The translations under genes were made by a program, and so were the position numbers. This document shows, in pieces, positions 52,412 through 60,046 of a DNA stretch of 64,000 nt. Origin of the DNA: Bacteroidota bacterium (GTDB taxonomy: Bacteria > Bacteroidota > Bacteroidia > Flavobacteriales > Flavobacteriaceae); contig JAEWJM010000022.1 in assembly GCA_023386585.1 (NCBI GenBank), positions 102,853 through 166,852 on the forward strand, read 5' to 3'. Below the pieces are notes generated by a model. The model had not been told where the DNA came from. It ran no database searches and worked only from the letters and a program-made list of their open reading frames with translations. Numbering within the stretch: position 1 is the stretch's first letter; each line of letters begins with the position of its first letter.

Positions 52412-53851
52412 TTAAAAGAACCAGCTTGCCACGAAAATCGCTGCGATGACACAAATCAGATCAACCAACAGCATCGTTCCAAGCGTGTATCGTGTATTTT
52501 TTATATTAACCGAACCGAAGTAAACGGCAATCACGTAAAAGGTCGTTTCGGCACTGCACTGGAAAATGCAACTAAGCCTTCCGGTAAAAGAATCCGGCCC
52601 GAAGGTACGCATCGAATCGATCATAAACCCCCGCGAACCGCCCGAACTGAATGGCCGTAGCATCGCTACTGGCAGTGAATCTGTAATTTGCTTTCCTACT
52701 CCGATATTCGAGAAAACAAACGAAATCCCATCGCTGATGATCTCGAAAAGTCCACTATTCCTGAAAAACGAAATCGCAACCAACATTCCTAAAACATACG
52801 GAAAAATTGTCACACCGGTCTTTAAGCCATTGTTCGCGCCAGTAACAAATGAATCGAAAATCGTCGTGTCCCTTTCGACAAATTTCTTCTCGTGAAAAAA
52901 TGCGAACACAAGTGTAAATAAGATAATCGCGACAAGCATCAACCCCGACAGATTCGCGGTAAACACGTTTTTCGCGATCAGGTCCAGACGGTTGATGTAC
53001 ATCAAAAGCCCGACAATTGCAGCGATAATCACCATCAGGGCGACGACCAGCGAAGCGCTTTTAAAGTTGATCCGCTGGCGCATTCCGACAATAAGAAATG
53101 CCGCAATGGTTCCTATGAACGAGGTAATAATGCACGGAAGCATGACATCAGCCGGGTTCGCCGCATTTTCGGCAGCGCGATAACCGATGATTGATGTCGG
53201 GATCAATGTCAGCCCCGCGGCATGAAGGCACAGGAACATGATCTGGGCATCGCTTGCCCGGTCTTTATCGGGATTCAACTCCTGAAGGCTCTGCATCGCT
53301 TTGAGTCCGAAAGGTGTCGCCGCCGAATCGAGGCCAAGAAAATTCGCGGCAAAGTTCAGCGTCATATACGAAATCGACTCGTGGTTTTTAGGCACCGACG
53401 GAAAGACCTTTACGAAAACAGGGCTGAGCTTTCGCGCCAGCTTTTCCGACGCGCCAGAATCGATCAGCAACTGCATCAGTCCGCAAAAGAACGCCAGATA
53501 AGCAATCAGCGGAATAATCAGATCGAGAACCGTGTTTTTTGCAGTGGGCAGAAGGCCATCCGATTTCTGGAGGCCGCTGTAAACCTTGACCGTTTTGCTT
53601 TTAAAAACGTAAGTAGTGTCGGCGTCGGAAGCATTGCGGTTTACAACAAAAGTTTGCTCATCAGCTTTCAGAATACTGTCCTGAAGCGCCGTCGGCAGGT
53701 CTTTCAGGTACTTTTCCGAAACCAGCATCGGATCGTCTTTTTTCCCGTTCAGGATGTAGTCGATCGAATAGCTGTTCGAAGTCGCGAGGCTGACAACAAT
53801 AAAAACAATCGAAGAAACGAAGATCGCGAGCCAGAACCTGCTTAATACCAT
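52412..53851 (-). CDS. Nucleoside recognition (Gate) domain membrane protein, SpmA/SpmB-type fusion
   Basis: 479-residue membrane protein with about ten helices. It combines two Gate domains corresponding to spore maturation proteins A and B: LNFAANFLGLDSAATPFGLKAMQ (SpmA-like, about 162-185) and AMLRPFSSGGSRGFMIDSM (SpmB-like, about 398-416). A ~70-residue extramembrane insert follows the first helix. The non-sporulating host uses it for something else; the substrate is unknown. The A6 repeat and a degenerate repeat tract lie upstream of its start. Confidence 0.88.
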   Translation of the reverse strand: MVLSRFWLAIFVSSIVFIVVSLATSNSYSIDYILNGKKDDPMLVSEKYLKDLPTALQDSILKADEQTFVVNRNASDADTTYVFKSKTVKVYSGLQKSDGLLPTAKNTVLDLIIPLIAYLAFFCGLMQLLIDSGASEKLARKLSPVFVKVFPSVPKNHESISYMTLNFAANFLGLDSAATPFGLKAMQSLQELNPDKDRASDAQIMFLCLHAAGLTLIPTSIIGYRAAENAANPADVMLPCIITSFIGTIAAFLIVGMRQRINFKSASLVVALMVIIAAIVGLLMYINRLDLIAKNVFTANLSGLMLVAIILFTLVFAFFHEKKFVERDTTIFDSFVTGANNGLKTGVTIFPYVLGMLVAISFFRNSGLFEIISDGISFVFSNIGVGKQITDSLPVAMLRPFSSGGSRGFMIDSMRTFGPDSFTGRLSCIFQCSAETTFYVIAVYFGSVNIKNTRYTLGTMLLVDLICVIAAIFVASWFF

Positions 53852-53882
53852 ATCGGATTTTTGGTAAAAATAGTTATTTTTT

Positions 53883-53989
53883 GAAGCTGTTTCCCGCTGT
53901 CCGCTGTATCTTTTTTGCCTTTGCTATTTCACCTTCAAGCGGCAGCAGACAGGCAAAAAAGGATGCCGCTTCCATCGGGGCTAGGGTTA
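53883..53989 (+). repeat. A-type dispersed repeat, copy A6
   Basis: GAAGCTGTTTCCCGCTGTCC, GCTGTATCTTTTTTGCCT, a loop of about 35 bases, then AGGCAAAAAAGGATGCCGC and TTCCATCGGGGCTAGGG. The arms pair over about 15 positions (TATCTTTTTTGCCT with AGGCAAAAAAGGAT). One of the best-preserved copies. Confidence 0.85.
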
Positions 53990-53990
53990 G

Positions 53991-54265
53991 TGGCTGGTCG
54001 CTGGTGGCTGGAAGAAGTTTAAATTTTAAGGTTTGAGGTTTGAGGTTTAAGGTCGTTCAGCCAACAAGGTTGTTGATGTTTTCCGCTCACAAGCTGTAAA
54101 CTGTAAGCTGGTGGCTTTTCCGCTCACCAACTGTAAACTGTCAACCATTAACTATAAACTGGTGGCTGGAAGAAGTTTAAAGTTCAAGACTGTTCAAGCA
54201 ACAACTAATGTTGATGTAGTCCGCTCGAAAACTGTAAACTGTTAACCGTAAACTGTAAACTTCAT
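53991..54265. repeat. Degenerate tandem repeat tract (CTGGTGGCTGG / AACTGTAAACTG units)
   Basis: Non-coding tract directly after A6, filling the rest of the gap 53852-54310. CTGGTGGCTGGAAGAAGTTT occurs at 54001 and again at 54159. Units of the type AACTGTAAACTG, CAACTGTAAACTGTCAACC and GTTAACCGTAAACTG recur six or more times, as do TTTGAGG stretches near 54030. Related AACTGT units appear again at 55090-55120, on the other side of the exonuclease gene. No open frame of interest. Confidence 0.75.
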
Positions 54266-54310
54266 CGTTGAATGAACAAAAGCTTATCGCTCAAAGCCTA
54301 AAGCTTCAAA

Positions 54311-55024
54311 TCACACGTGCAAAATCTCATCGTCCATTAAAAGCGCCTCGCGCCGCAGCTTCAGAAAGACCTGCGCTACCGCAATAACGTCCTTTTCACA
54401 ATAAGTTACAATCCGGTCGATGTCTTTTTCGACATAAAAAACATGACCAACCTGGCTGCCGTCGATGTCGCCTTTTGGTGACGGGACTCCCAAGACCTTG
54501 GTCAACAGTTTCAGTGAAGTGAAATGCTTGTAGTCGCCAAACTTCCAAAGTTCCAGCGTATCCAGATGCGGAACTTCCCACGGCTTTTTGCCAAAAAGGT
54601 TGAGCTTGTCGGGCATCGCGATCCCATTGATGATCATTCTCCGCGCAATGAACGGAAGGTCGAACTCCTTTGCGTTGTGTCCGCACAGCAGGTGTTGCGG
54701 CCCATTGAAGTGATTCGTCAACAAATTGCAGAAATAGCGCAGTATCTTTGGCTCGTCGCCAAAAAACGAGGTCACGCGAAACTGCCTCACATCGCCTTTG
54801 ATCGTGAAAAATCCCGCCGAAAGACAAATTATTCTTCCGAATTCAGCCCAAATGCCCGCACGCTCGTAAAAATCTTCGGGCGTGTATTCGTCCTTTCTCT
54901 GGTACTGCGTTTTTTGTTCCCAAAGCAGCTTCCATTCGTCGTCGAGCGAATGAAAATTTTCCTCACAAGGAACGGTTTCAATGTCGAGAAACAAAATATT
55001 CTCAAGCCTTACTTTTTCTATCAT
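54311..55024 (-). CDS. 3'-5' exonuclease of the DEDDy/PolB-exonuclease-like family
   Basis: 237 residues. The acidic motifs of DnaQ-like exonucleases are present: FLDIETVP (Exo I, D14/E16), HNAKEFDLPFIARRM (Exo II) and YCEKDVIAVAQVF (Exo III with Tyr, DEDDy type). It resembles the stand-alone proteins related to the exonuclease domain of DNA polymerase B. Function is probably nucleic-acid processing or repair. It is flanked on both sides by AACTGT-type degenerate repeats. Confidence 0.88.
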   Translation of the reverse strand: MIEKVRLENILFLDIETVPCEENFHSLDDEWKLLWEQKTQYQRKDEYTPEDFYERAGIWAEFGRIICLSAGFFTIKGDVRQFRVTSFFGDEPKILRYFCNLLTNHFNGPQHLLCGHNAKEFDLPFIARRMIINGIAMPDKLNLFGKKPWEVPHLDTLELWKFGDYKHFTSLKLLTKVLGVPSPKGDIDGSQVGHVFYVEKDIDRIVTYCEKDVIAVAQVFLKLRREALLMDDEILHV

Positions 55025-55089
55025 CTTCTGTTGTAAAAGCTAAAACTAATAACAATTGCATTCATCTGCCTGTGGAAAACCCGCATTTC

Positions 55090-55121
55090 ACTGTAAACTG
55101 TGAACCGTTAACTGTTAACTC
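55090..55121. repeat. AACTGT-type degenerate repeat, second site
   Basis: ACTGTAAACTGTGAACCG, TTAACTGTTAACT: the same units as in the tract 53991-54265, on the far side of the exonuclease gene. It supplies the stop codon of the serine hydrolase gene (TAA on the minus strand at 55115-55117). Confidence 0.6.
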
Positions 55122-56284
55122 TTTTTCCCAATCATTTTGTACGCCTCATCAATATACATAAAGAAATCATCGGCATGCGGACTCCCGACAGTGCTTCGGA
55201 TCACGCCGCTGCCTAACCTGACGAGAATCAGATGATCATCCGGAATCACGATGACGTATTGGCCCAAATGTCCACGCATGTAAAAAATGTGCTTGTCTTT
55301 GTAATCGCTGAGCCACCAGCCGTAGCCATAATGTGGTGAATCCGGAAAGCGCGGCGTTACCGACTTAGCCACGAACGCACTGTCGAGAATTTGTTTTCCG
55401 TTCCACTCTCCGAAATGTTCGTAAAGCTTCCCAAACCGTGCAAAATCACGGGCGTCCGATGCGATGCAACAGTAGGCTTTCACGAGTCCGCCTCTGTCGT
55501 CAGTCTGCCAGAGCGCCTCATGTTCGGCTCCCATTGGAATCCAAAAGTTCTTTGAAACGTAATCTGCAAGGCTTTCGCCGGTGGCTTTTTCAATCACCAT
55601 CGCAAGGAGTTGCGTATTCCCGCTCAGGTATTTATAGCTTTTGCCGGGATCTTCAACGCCTTTCAAACCAAGGATGACCTTAGAAAGGTCGTGATCGAAA
55701 TAGGCGCGGGTCGTAATTGAAAACGGACTGTAATAATTCTCGTCCCAGTTTAACCCACTTGCCATTGAAGACAAATCGCCGACCGTCATCGCAGCCGCTT
55801 TTCCCTTTTTAAATTCCGGATAAAAATCGCCAACCCGCTCATCGACGCTTTTGATCTTTCCTTCCATTATTGCTTTTCCAAGCGCAGCCGAAACCACGCT
55901 TTTCGCCATTGAAAACGAGTTGGAGCGGCTGTCTTTATTGTAGCCGTCATAATAGCTTTCGCTCCAGATCGAATCGTTGCGGATAATCAGAAAGGCGACA
56001 GTTCCAATCTTCTTGTGCAGCGAGTCGAGTTTTTTGGTGGGTTTGACCGTATTGTATTCTTTTGAAATTGGCCATGGCTGCGGCGCGCCGTTAGGTATTG
56101 TGCGGTTGTCGAAGTACTTGTAATCATCGAGAAACGCAGTTACATGTCCGTGAAAATAAACGGTTCCGATAGCTCGAACGAGATAACCATAGCCGGTCAC
56201 GTAAAGCGCAACCACTATCGCGGCGACGATACCAATGAACCAGATTAAAAATTTCGTTAGGAATCGCAGGGATTTTGTGGCCAA
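55115..56284 (-). CDS. Serine hydrolase, beta-lactamase/class C PBP-like
   Basis: 389 residues. One N-terminal membrane helix (about 8-30) anchors a beta-lactamase-like domain. The catalytic SxxK is SMAK (in SFSMAKSVVSAA, about 142-145), the second motif is around YKYLSGNTQLL (Tyr-x-Asn-like) and the third, usually KTG/HTG, is RGHLGQYV. These suggest a periplasm-facing esterase or peptidase rather than an antibiotic-hydrolysing enzyme. The start is a TTG at 56284, since the frame is closed by a stop two codons upstream and there is no ATG near. The stop lies in a degenerate repeat. Confidence 0.85.
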   Translation of the reverse strand: MATKSLRFLTKFLIWFIGIVAAIVVALYVTGYGYLVRAIGTVYFHGHVTAFLDDYKYFDNRTIPNGAPQPWPISKEYNTVKPTKKLDSLHKKIGTVAFLIIRNDSIWSESYYDGYNKDSRSNSFSMAKSVVSAALGKAIMEGKIKSVDERVGDFYPEFKKGKAAAMTVGDLSSMASGLNWDENYYSPFSITTRAYFDHDLSKVILGLKGVEDPGKSYKYLSGNTQLLAMVIEKATGESLADYVSKNFWIPMGAEHEALWQTDDRGGLVKAYCCIASDARDFARFGKLYEHFGEWNGKQILDSAFVAKSVTPRFPDSPHYGYGWWLSDYKDKHIFYMRGHLGQYVIVIPDDHLILVRLGSGVIRSTVGSPHADDFFMYIDEAYKMIGKKS

Positions 56285-56337
56285 AATTTAGTTTTTGTCG
56301 AAATTAATGATTTTCGTTGTCTGCGAACTAAACCTGA

Positions 56338-56817
56338 CTAAAAAAGCGATTGTTGTGTGGGCGGAGTTTCGTGTTCCAGCAGCCACTTTTTTCGCCACAG
56401 TCCGCCTGCATAGCCGGTTAAGGAACCGTCGCTCCCGATGACACGATGACAAGGAACAACAATCCATAGCGGATTTTTCCCGTTTGCAGATGCCGCTGCG
56501 CGGATCGCATTGACATCGCCCAACCTTTTGGCGAGCTCCAGATACGACAGCGTTTTGCCGAACGGGATATTTTGCAGCTCGCGCCACACGGTTTTCTGGA
56601 AATCAGTACCTGAAGGATTGATCGGAAATGTGAATTCCTGGCGCTTCCCGTCAAAGTACTGGCGAAGCTCGGTTACAGCCAATTTTAAGTTTTCAGGAAT
56701 CTCATCTGACGGCGATTTATCGTCGTTGAGAATTGAAATCGATGTAATGCCGATCTCATCACCGCAAATTTTTGCAATTCCGAGCGGTGTGGCGATATTC
56801 ACTGAATTCAGGCTCAT
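56338..56817 (-). CDS. ogt: Methylated-DNA--protein-cysteine methyltransferase
   Basis: 159-residue O6-methylguanine-DNA methyltransferase, a suicide repair protein. The active site PCHRVIG (in IVVPCHRVIGSDGSLTGYAGG) and the Arg-finger/helix-turn-helix region YLELAKRLGDVNAIRAAASANGKNPL are intact. Its ATG overlaps the stop of the secreted protein gene upstream (ATGA). Without an Ada N-terminal domain it is of the Ogt type. Confidence 0.93.
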   Translation of the reverse strand: MSLNSVNIATPLGIAKICGDEIGITSISILNDDKSPSDEIPENLKLAVTELRQYFDGKRQEFTFPINPSGTDFQKTVWRELQNIPFGKTLSYLELAKRLGDVNAIRAAASANGKNPLWIVVPCHRVIGSDGSLTGYAGGLWRKKWLLEHETPPTQQSLF

Positions 56818-57146
56818 GGTCTTCGTGAATACAGGGCGCGAAAGTTCACTTCTTTCATGACGTCAAATGGCAGTTCGCGCTCACCCGAGTAAAACGGATG
56901 CAGTCCATACGCAGCACGCCGCAAGGTTTCAGTCTGGAACGCATCGCGACGCCAATTGTAATTTTCAGGAAGCACTTCGAGTGCGCTTAGGCTTGCTGAC
57001 ACCGGAAGTTTTGGAACCTTCACGGCGAAACGTTGCGGCATTTCAAGTGAAATTGGCTGGCGGGCTGTCCATGATGAAACACCAAAAACCGGACTTTGCG
57101 CAATGCTGACAAACGGCACCAGCAATAAAAATAGAAGCTTTTTCAT
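56814..57146 (-). CDS. Small secreted protein of unknown function
   Basis: 110 residues starting with a signal peptide (LLFLLLVPFVSIAQS). The mature part of about 93 residues has no recognised motif; it contains an aromatic- and Arg-rich segment (NYNWRRDAFQTETLRRAAYGLHPFYSG). Translationally coupled to the ogt gene, which is odd for an exported protein. Real-gene status rests on the signal peptide and coupling only. Confidence 0.65.
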   Translation of the reverse strand: MKKLLFLLLVPFVSIAQSPVFGVSSWTARQPISLEMPQRFAVKVPKLPVSASLSALEVLPENYNWRRDAFQTETLRRAAYGLHPFYSGERELPFDVMKEVNFRALYSRRP

Positions 57147-57209
57147 GAGGATGCATTTGATTCTAAAGATAATCGATTTTAGAATGCAAAGGCAATGCGG
57201 GTTTTTTCA

Positions 57210-57593
57210 CTACTTCAATGTGCTGAAAATGTACGCTTCAAGCGACTTGAGCTCGCCGTTGGTCATTGCCTTTGTGAGTTCGAGATTGGCTTTCATTACT
57301 TCGTATTGGGACGGATCCACAATGGGTTTTGCGTCACCTTTTAAGAATGCGACAATATCGCCTTGCTTTTGGCGATAAATGTGCGCGATATCGACTATGC
57401 TTGGTCCAACGACGGTTTGGTCGGGCAAGTGACAGGCAAAACAGTTTCCTTTTCCTTCGAAAATTTCCTGTCCGACCTCAGCCGATGATTTTGCGGACGG
57501 TTCAACGGCAATTTGTTCCTGTGGCTTTTGCTCTTTTTTCCCGCATGATGCCAGGATAAGCGCTGCAACCAATGGTAAAAATATTCTTTTCAT
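57210..57593 (-). CDS. Cytochrome c lipoprotein
   Basis: 127 residues with a lipoprotein signal (LILASC, Cys 16). One class I c-type heme site CFACH is at about 51-55, and a Met in YEVMKANLELTKAM can serve as sixth ligand. The spacer (KKEQKPQEQIAVEPSAKSS) is a flexible linker. It is a small single-heme electron carrier attached to a membrane on the periplasmic side. The A7 repeat and hemB lie upstream on the same strand. Confidence 0.9.
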   Translation of the reverse strand: MKRIFLPLVAALILASCGKKEQKPQEQIAVEPSAKSSAEVGQEIFEGKGNCFACHLPDQTVVGPSIVDIAHIYRQKQGDIVAFLKGDAKPIVDPSQYEVMKANLELTKAMTNGELKSLEAYIFSTLK

Positions 57594-57598
57594 GATGA

Positions 57599-57672
57599 AA
57601 CCCTAGCCCCGATTGCAGCCGATATCCTTTTTTGCAAAAAAAGATAAAGGCGGAAAGCGGGAATAGCTTCTA
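57599..57672 (-). repeat. A-type dispersed repeat, copy A7
   Basis: Minus-strand copy: on the plus strand AACCCTAGCCCCGATTGCAG, CCGATATCCTTTTTTGC, then AAAAAAAGATAAAGGCGG and AAAGCGGGAATAGCTTC. It is the shortest copy, with almost no loop between the poly-T and poly-A arms. Located after hemB and before the cytochrome c gene. Confidence 0.8.
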
Positions 57673-57677
57673 ATTAA

Positions 57678-58673
57678 TTACGAATTTTTAAGTAACCTGG
57701 CGGCTTCTTTCGAAAAATAGGTCGAGATGATGCTCGCGCCGGCGCGTTTAATGCACATCAACTGTTCGATCATAATGCGATCGTGGTCGAGCCAACCGCG
57801 TTCGGATGCGGCTTTGACCATCGCGTATTCGCCTGAAACCTGATAAACGGCTACGGGAACATTGACCGCATTTTTAACTTCCCGCACGATATCGAGGTAG
57901 GCCATTCCGGGTTTTACCATGACGATATCGGCGCCTTCCGCAACATCGTCGAGCGCTTCGCGAATGGCTTCGATCCGATTGGCATAATCCATCTGGTACG
58001 TTTTTTTGTCTTTCGGAATGTTTTGCGCATCGACCGGCGCCGAGTCAAGCGCATCGCGGAAAGGACCGTAAAAAGCCGATGCATACTTTGCTGCATAGCT
58101 CATGATGCCGACGTTGTGATGGCCATTTTCCTCGAGCGCTTTGCGGATGGAATAGACGCGGCCGTCCATCATGTCGGAAGGCGCGACAAAATCGGCGCCC
58201 GCTTCGGCGTGGCTGAGCGACATTAGCGTAAGTGCATCGACCGTCGCATCGTTTACAACATAGCCGTTTTCGATGATTCCATCATGGCCATAGATCGAAT
58301 AAGGATCGAGCGCAACATCGGGCATCACGATCATTTCGGGAACGGCGTCTTTGATGGCGCGGATGGTTTGCTGCATCAGCCCGTTTTTGTTCCAGGCTTC
58401 CTTTCCGGTGTTGTCTTTCAGGTTTTCGCTGACTTTAACGTAAATATTGACTGCGCGGATTCCGAGATCCCAGGCTTCGCGGACTTCACGAATCGTGTGG
58501 TCGAGCGAGTGGCGGAAAATTCCGGGCATTGATGGAATTGCAGATTTAATGTCTTTGCCTTCGGCGACGAACATCGGGAGCATGAAATCCTGCGGCGATA
58601 GCGAGGTTTCACGTACGAGGCTGCGGATGGATTCGTTGGTGCGGAGGCGGCGGTTGCGGTTGTTTGGAAACAT
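57678..58673 (-). CDS. hemB: Delta-aminolevulinic acid dehydratase (porphobilinogen synthase)
   Basis: 331 residues. It condenses two 5-aminolevulinate molecules into porphobilinogen, the second step after glutamyl-tRNA reductase in heme synthesis. The active-site lysines are in SYAAKYASAFYGPFRDA and the Schiff-base-forming VMVKPGMAYLDIV. DPYSIYGHDGI and SDMMDGRV are conserved; the zinc-binding Cys cluster is replaced by DVALDPYS, indicating a Mg2+-dependent enzyme. Last gene of the heme cluster here; separated from hemF by an inverted-repeat-bounded cassette. Confidence 0.96.
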   Translation of the reverse strand: MFPNNRNRRLRTNESIRSLVRETSLSPQDFMLPMFVAEGKDIKSAIPSMPGIFRHSLDHTIREVREAWDLGIRAVNIYVKVSENLKDNTGKEAWNKNGLMQQTIRAIKDAVPEMIVMPDVALDPYSIYGHDGIIENGYVVNDATVDALTLMSLSHAEAGADFVAPSDMMDGRVYSIRKALEENGHHNVGIMSYAAKYASAFYGPFRDALDSAPVDAQNIPKDKKTYQMDYANRIEAIREALDDVAEGADIVMVKPGMAYLDIVREVKNAVNVPVAVYQVSGEYAMVKAASERGWLDHDRIMIEQLMCIKRAGASIISTYFSKEAARLLKNS

Positions 58674-58687
58674 GATTCTTAGCTTTC

Positions 58688-59144
58688 AGCTGTCAGCAGT
58701 CAGCTGTCAGCATGGTTAGTATAAAAATTTATTCGAGTTTAAAATTTAGCTGCTCAATTTGTTTATTAACGAACTAAGCATTTTTTTTATTTCTTCAATT
58801 TGCATCAACAATTTTATGCTTTCGGATTTGTTTGTAAAACCAAGATCGGTGGATAAAATTATTTGATATTATAGTTCGTTTGCAGAACCAAAAGCAATTA
58901 CAAGAAATCGGCTGAAGTCTTTTTCAGTATTTCGGCCGCAACCCTCCGCTATATTGGTTGGAATTGAAGCCGACGACCTTTTCATCTGACTTGCCAGTCC
59001 AAAAATTTCTTCTTTTGGAAAAGTAACTAATGCCTTATATACATCAAGTGTCAACTGATGCGATTTCTCCCACACTAACAGTTTCCGATAATCTTTCATT
59101 TTACCTAAAATTAGCTGATCGCTGAAACCTGACTGCTGACAGCT
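58688..59144. mobile_element. Inverted-repeat-bounded cassette with a four-helix-bundle gene
   Basis: A 457-bp segment between hemB and hemF. Its ends are perfect 16-bp inverted repeats: AGCTGTCAGCAGTCAG at 58688-58703 and its complement at 59129-59144. Similar TCAGCNGTCAG units flank each end. The right repeat touches the last base of the hemF stop codon (59144-59146). It contains only a gene of the 23S-rRNA intervening-sequence/four-helix-bundle type, broken by a nonsense codon. The layout resembles IVS elements, here in an operon rather than in rRNA. Mobility is inference. Confidence 0.6.
58746..59099 (-). pseudogene. Four-helix-bundle protein (23S rRNA IVS-type) broken by an in-frame TAA
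   Basis: Starts MKDYRKLLVWEKSHQLTLDV and continues with SQMKRSSASIPTNIAEGCGR, SRFLVIAFGSANEL, the signature of the S23/IVS four-helix-bundle family (related in fold to DGR accessory protein Avd). A TAA at 58869-58871 follows ANEL; the family normally has EYQ here. The same frame continues YQIILSTDLGF to EEIKKMLSSLINKLSS and a natural stop at 58746-58748, giving the usual total of about 118 residues. One base change (GAA to TAA) explains the break. The truncated product would lack helix 4. Confidence 0.75.
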
Positions 59145-60046
59145 TAAACCCACTCCACCGGCTTCTCCAAAACCTTCAACAACTTCTCCTCCTCGCTGCC
59201 GGGTTCGGGATGATGGCCGTAAACCCATTGTACGTGCGGCGGCAGGCTCATTAAAATGCTTTCGATCCGGCCGTTTGTTTTTAACCCGAAGAGTGTGCCT
59301 TTGTCGTGAACGAGGTTGAACTCGACATAACGCCCGCGACGGATTTCCTGCCACGTCCTTTGCTCGTCAAGATATGGAATTTGCTTTCTTTTTTCGACAA
59401 TCGGAATGTAGGCTTCAGTAAAGCTATTGCCAACTTCGGTGACGAAATCGTACCAGTTTTCCATCGCCATCGATTGGGTTGCTTTGCAATAATCGAAAAA
59501 CAGGCCGCCAATACCGCGTGCTTCATTGCGATGCGTGTTCCGGAAATATCGGTCGCACTGCTCTTTATATTTTGGGTAAAATTCCGAATTGTGCTTGTCA
59601 CAGGCGTTTTTGCAAACCTGGTGAAAGTGCCGGGCGTCTTCTTCAAATAGATAGTAAGGCGTAAGGTCTTGTCCACCGCCAAACCACTGGTCGATGACAT
59701 TTCCCTTTTGGTCGTACATCTCGAAATAGCGCCAGTTGGCGTGAACCGTTGGCACCATCGGGTTTTTTGGGTGAATCACCAGGCTGAGTCCGCACGCAAA
59801 AAAATCGGCTTCATCAACATTGAATAGCTGTCGCATCGCTTCGGGAAGCTTTCCGTGGACAGCCGAAATGTTGACGCCGCCTTTTTCGAACACTTTTCCG
59901 TTTTCGATGACGCGCGTTCTTCCGCCGCCGCCTTCGGGGCGATCCCAAAGATCTTCATGGAATTTTGCTTTGCCATCGGACTTCTCCAGCGCAGCACAAA
60001 TAACATCCTGCAGATTTTCGATATATCGTAAAAACTTGTCTTTCAT
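59144..60046 (-). CDS. hemF: Oxygen-dependent coproporphyrinogen-III oxidase
   Basis: 300 residues. It oxidatively decarboxylates coproporphyrinogen III to protoporphyrinogen IX using O2. Family blocks are GGGGRTRVIENGKVFEKGGVN, HPKNPMVPTVHANWRYFE, WFGGGQDLTPYY, GIGGLFFDYC and RRGRYVEFNLVHDKGTLFGLKTNGR, including the conserved metal and His/Asp residues. The ATG overlaps the stop of the upstream unknown gene. Its own stop lies directly at the end of the inverted-repeat cassette. Confidence 0.96.
   Translation of the reverse strand: MKDKFLRYIENLQDVICAALEKSDGKAKFHEDLWDRPEGGGGRTRVIENGKVFEKGGVNISAVHGKLPEAMRQLFNVDEADFFACGLSLVIHPKNPMVPTVHANWRYFEMYDQKGNVIDQWFGGGQDLTPYYLFEEDARHFHQVCKNACDKHNSEFYPKYKEQCDRYFRNTHRNEARGIGGLFFDYCKATQSMAMENWYDFVTEVGNSFTEAYIPIVEKRKQIPYLDEQRTWQEIRRGRYVEFNLVHDKGTLFGLKTNGRIESILMSLPPHVQWVYGHHPEPGSEEEKLLKVLEKPVEWV

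Noticed and set aside
53991..54265. CRISPR-like array
   Set aside because: Repeat units are short, degenerate and irregularly spaced, with no unique spacers and no cas genes nearby.
54311..55024. Exonuclease gene as cargo of a mobile element because repeats flank it
   Set aside because: The flanking AACTGT units are degenerate and not precise terminal repeats, and the gene shows no composition shift; only the repeat observation is kept.
5118..58871. Reassignment of TAA to a sense codon, suggested by two in-frame TAA codons
   Set aside because: Most genes in the window end in TAA at exactly the expected C termini, so TAA is a normal stop; two separate lesions or sequence errors are simpler.
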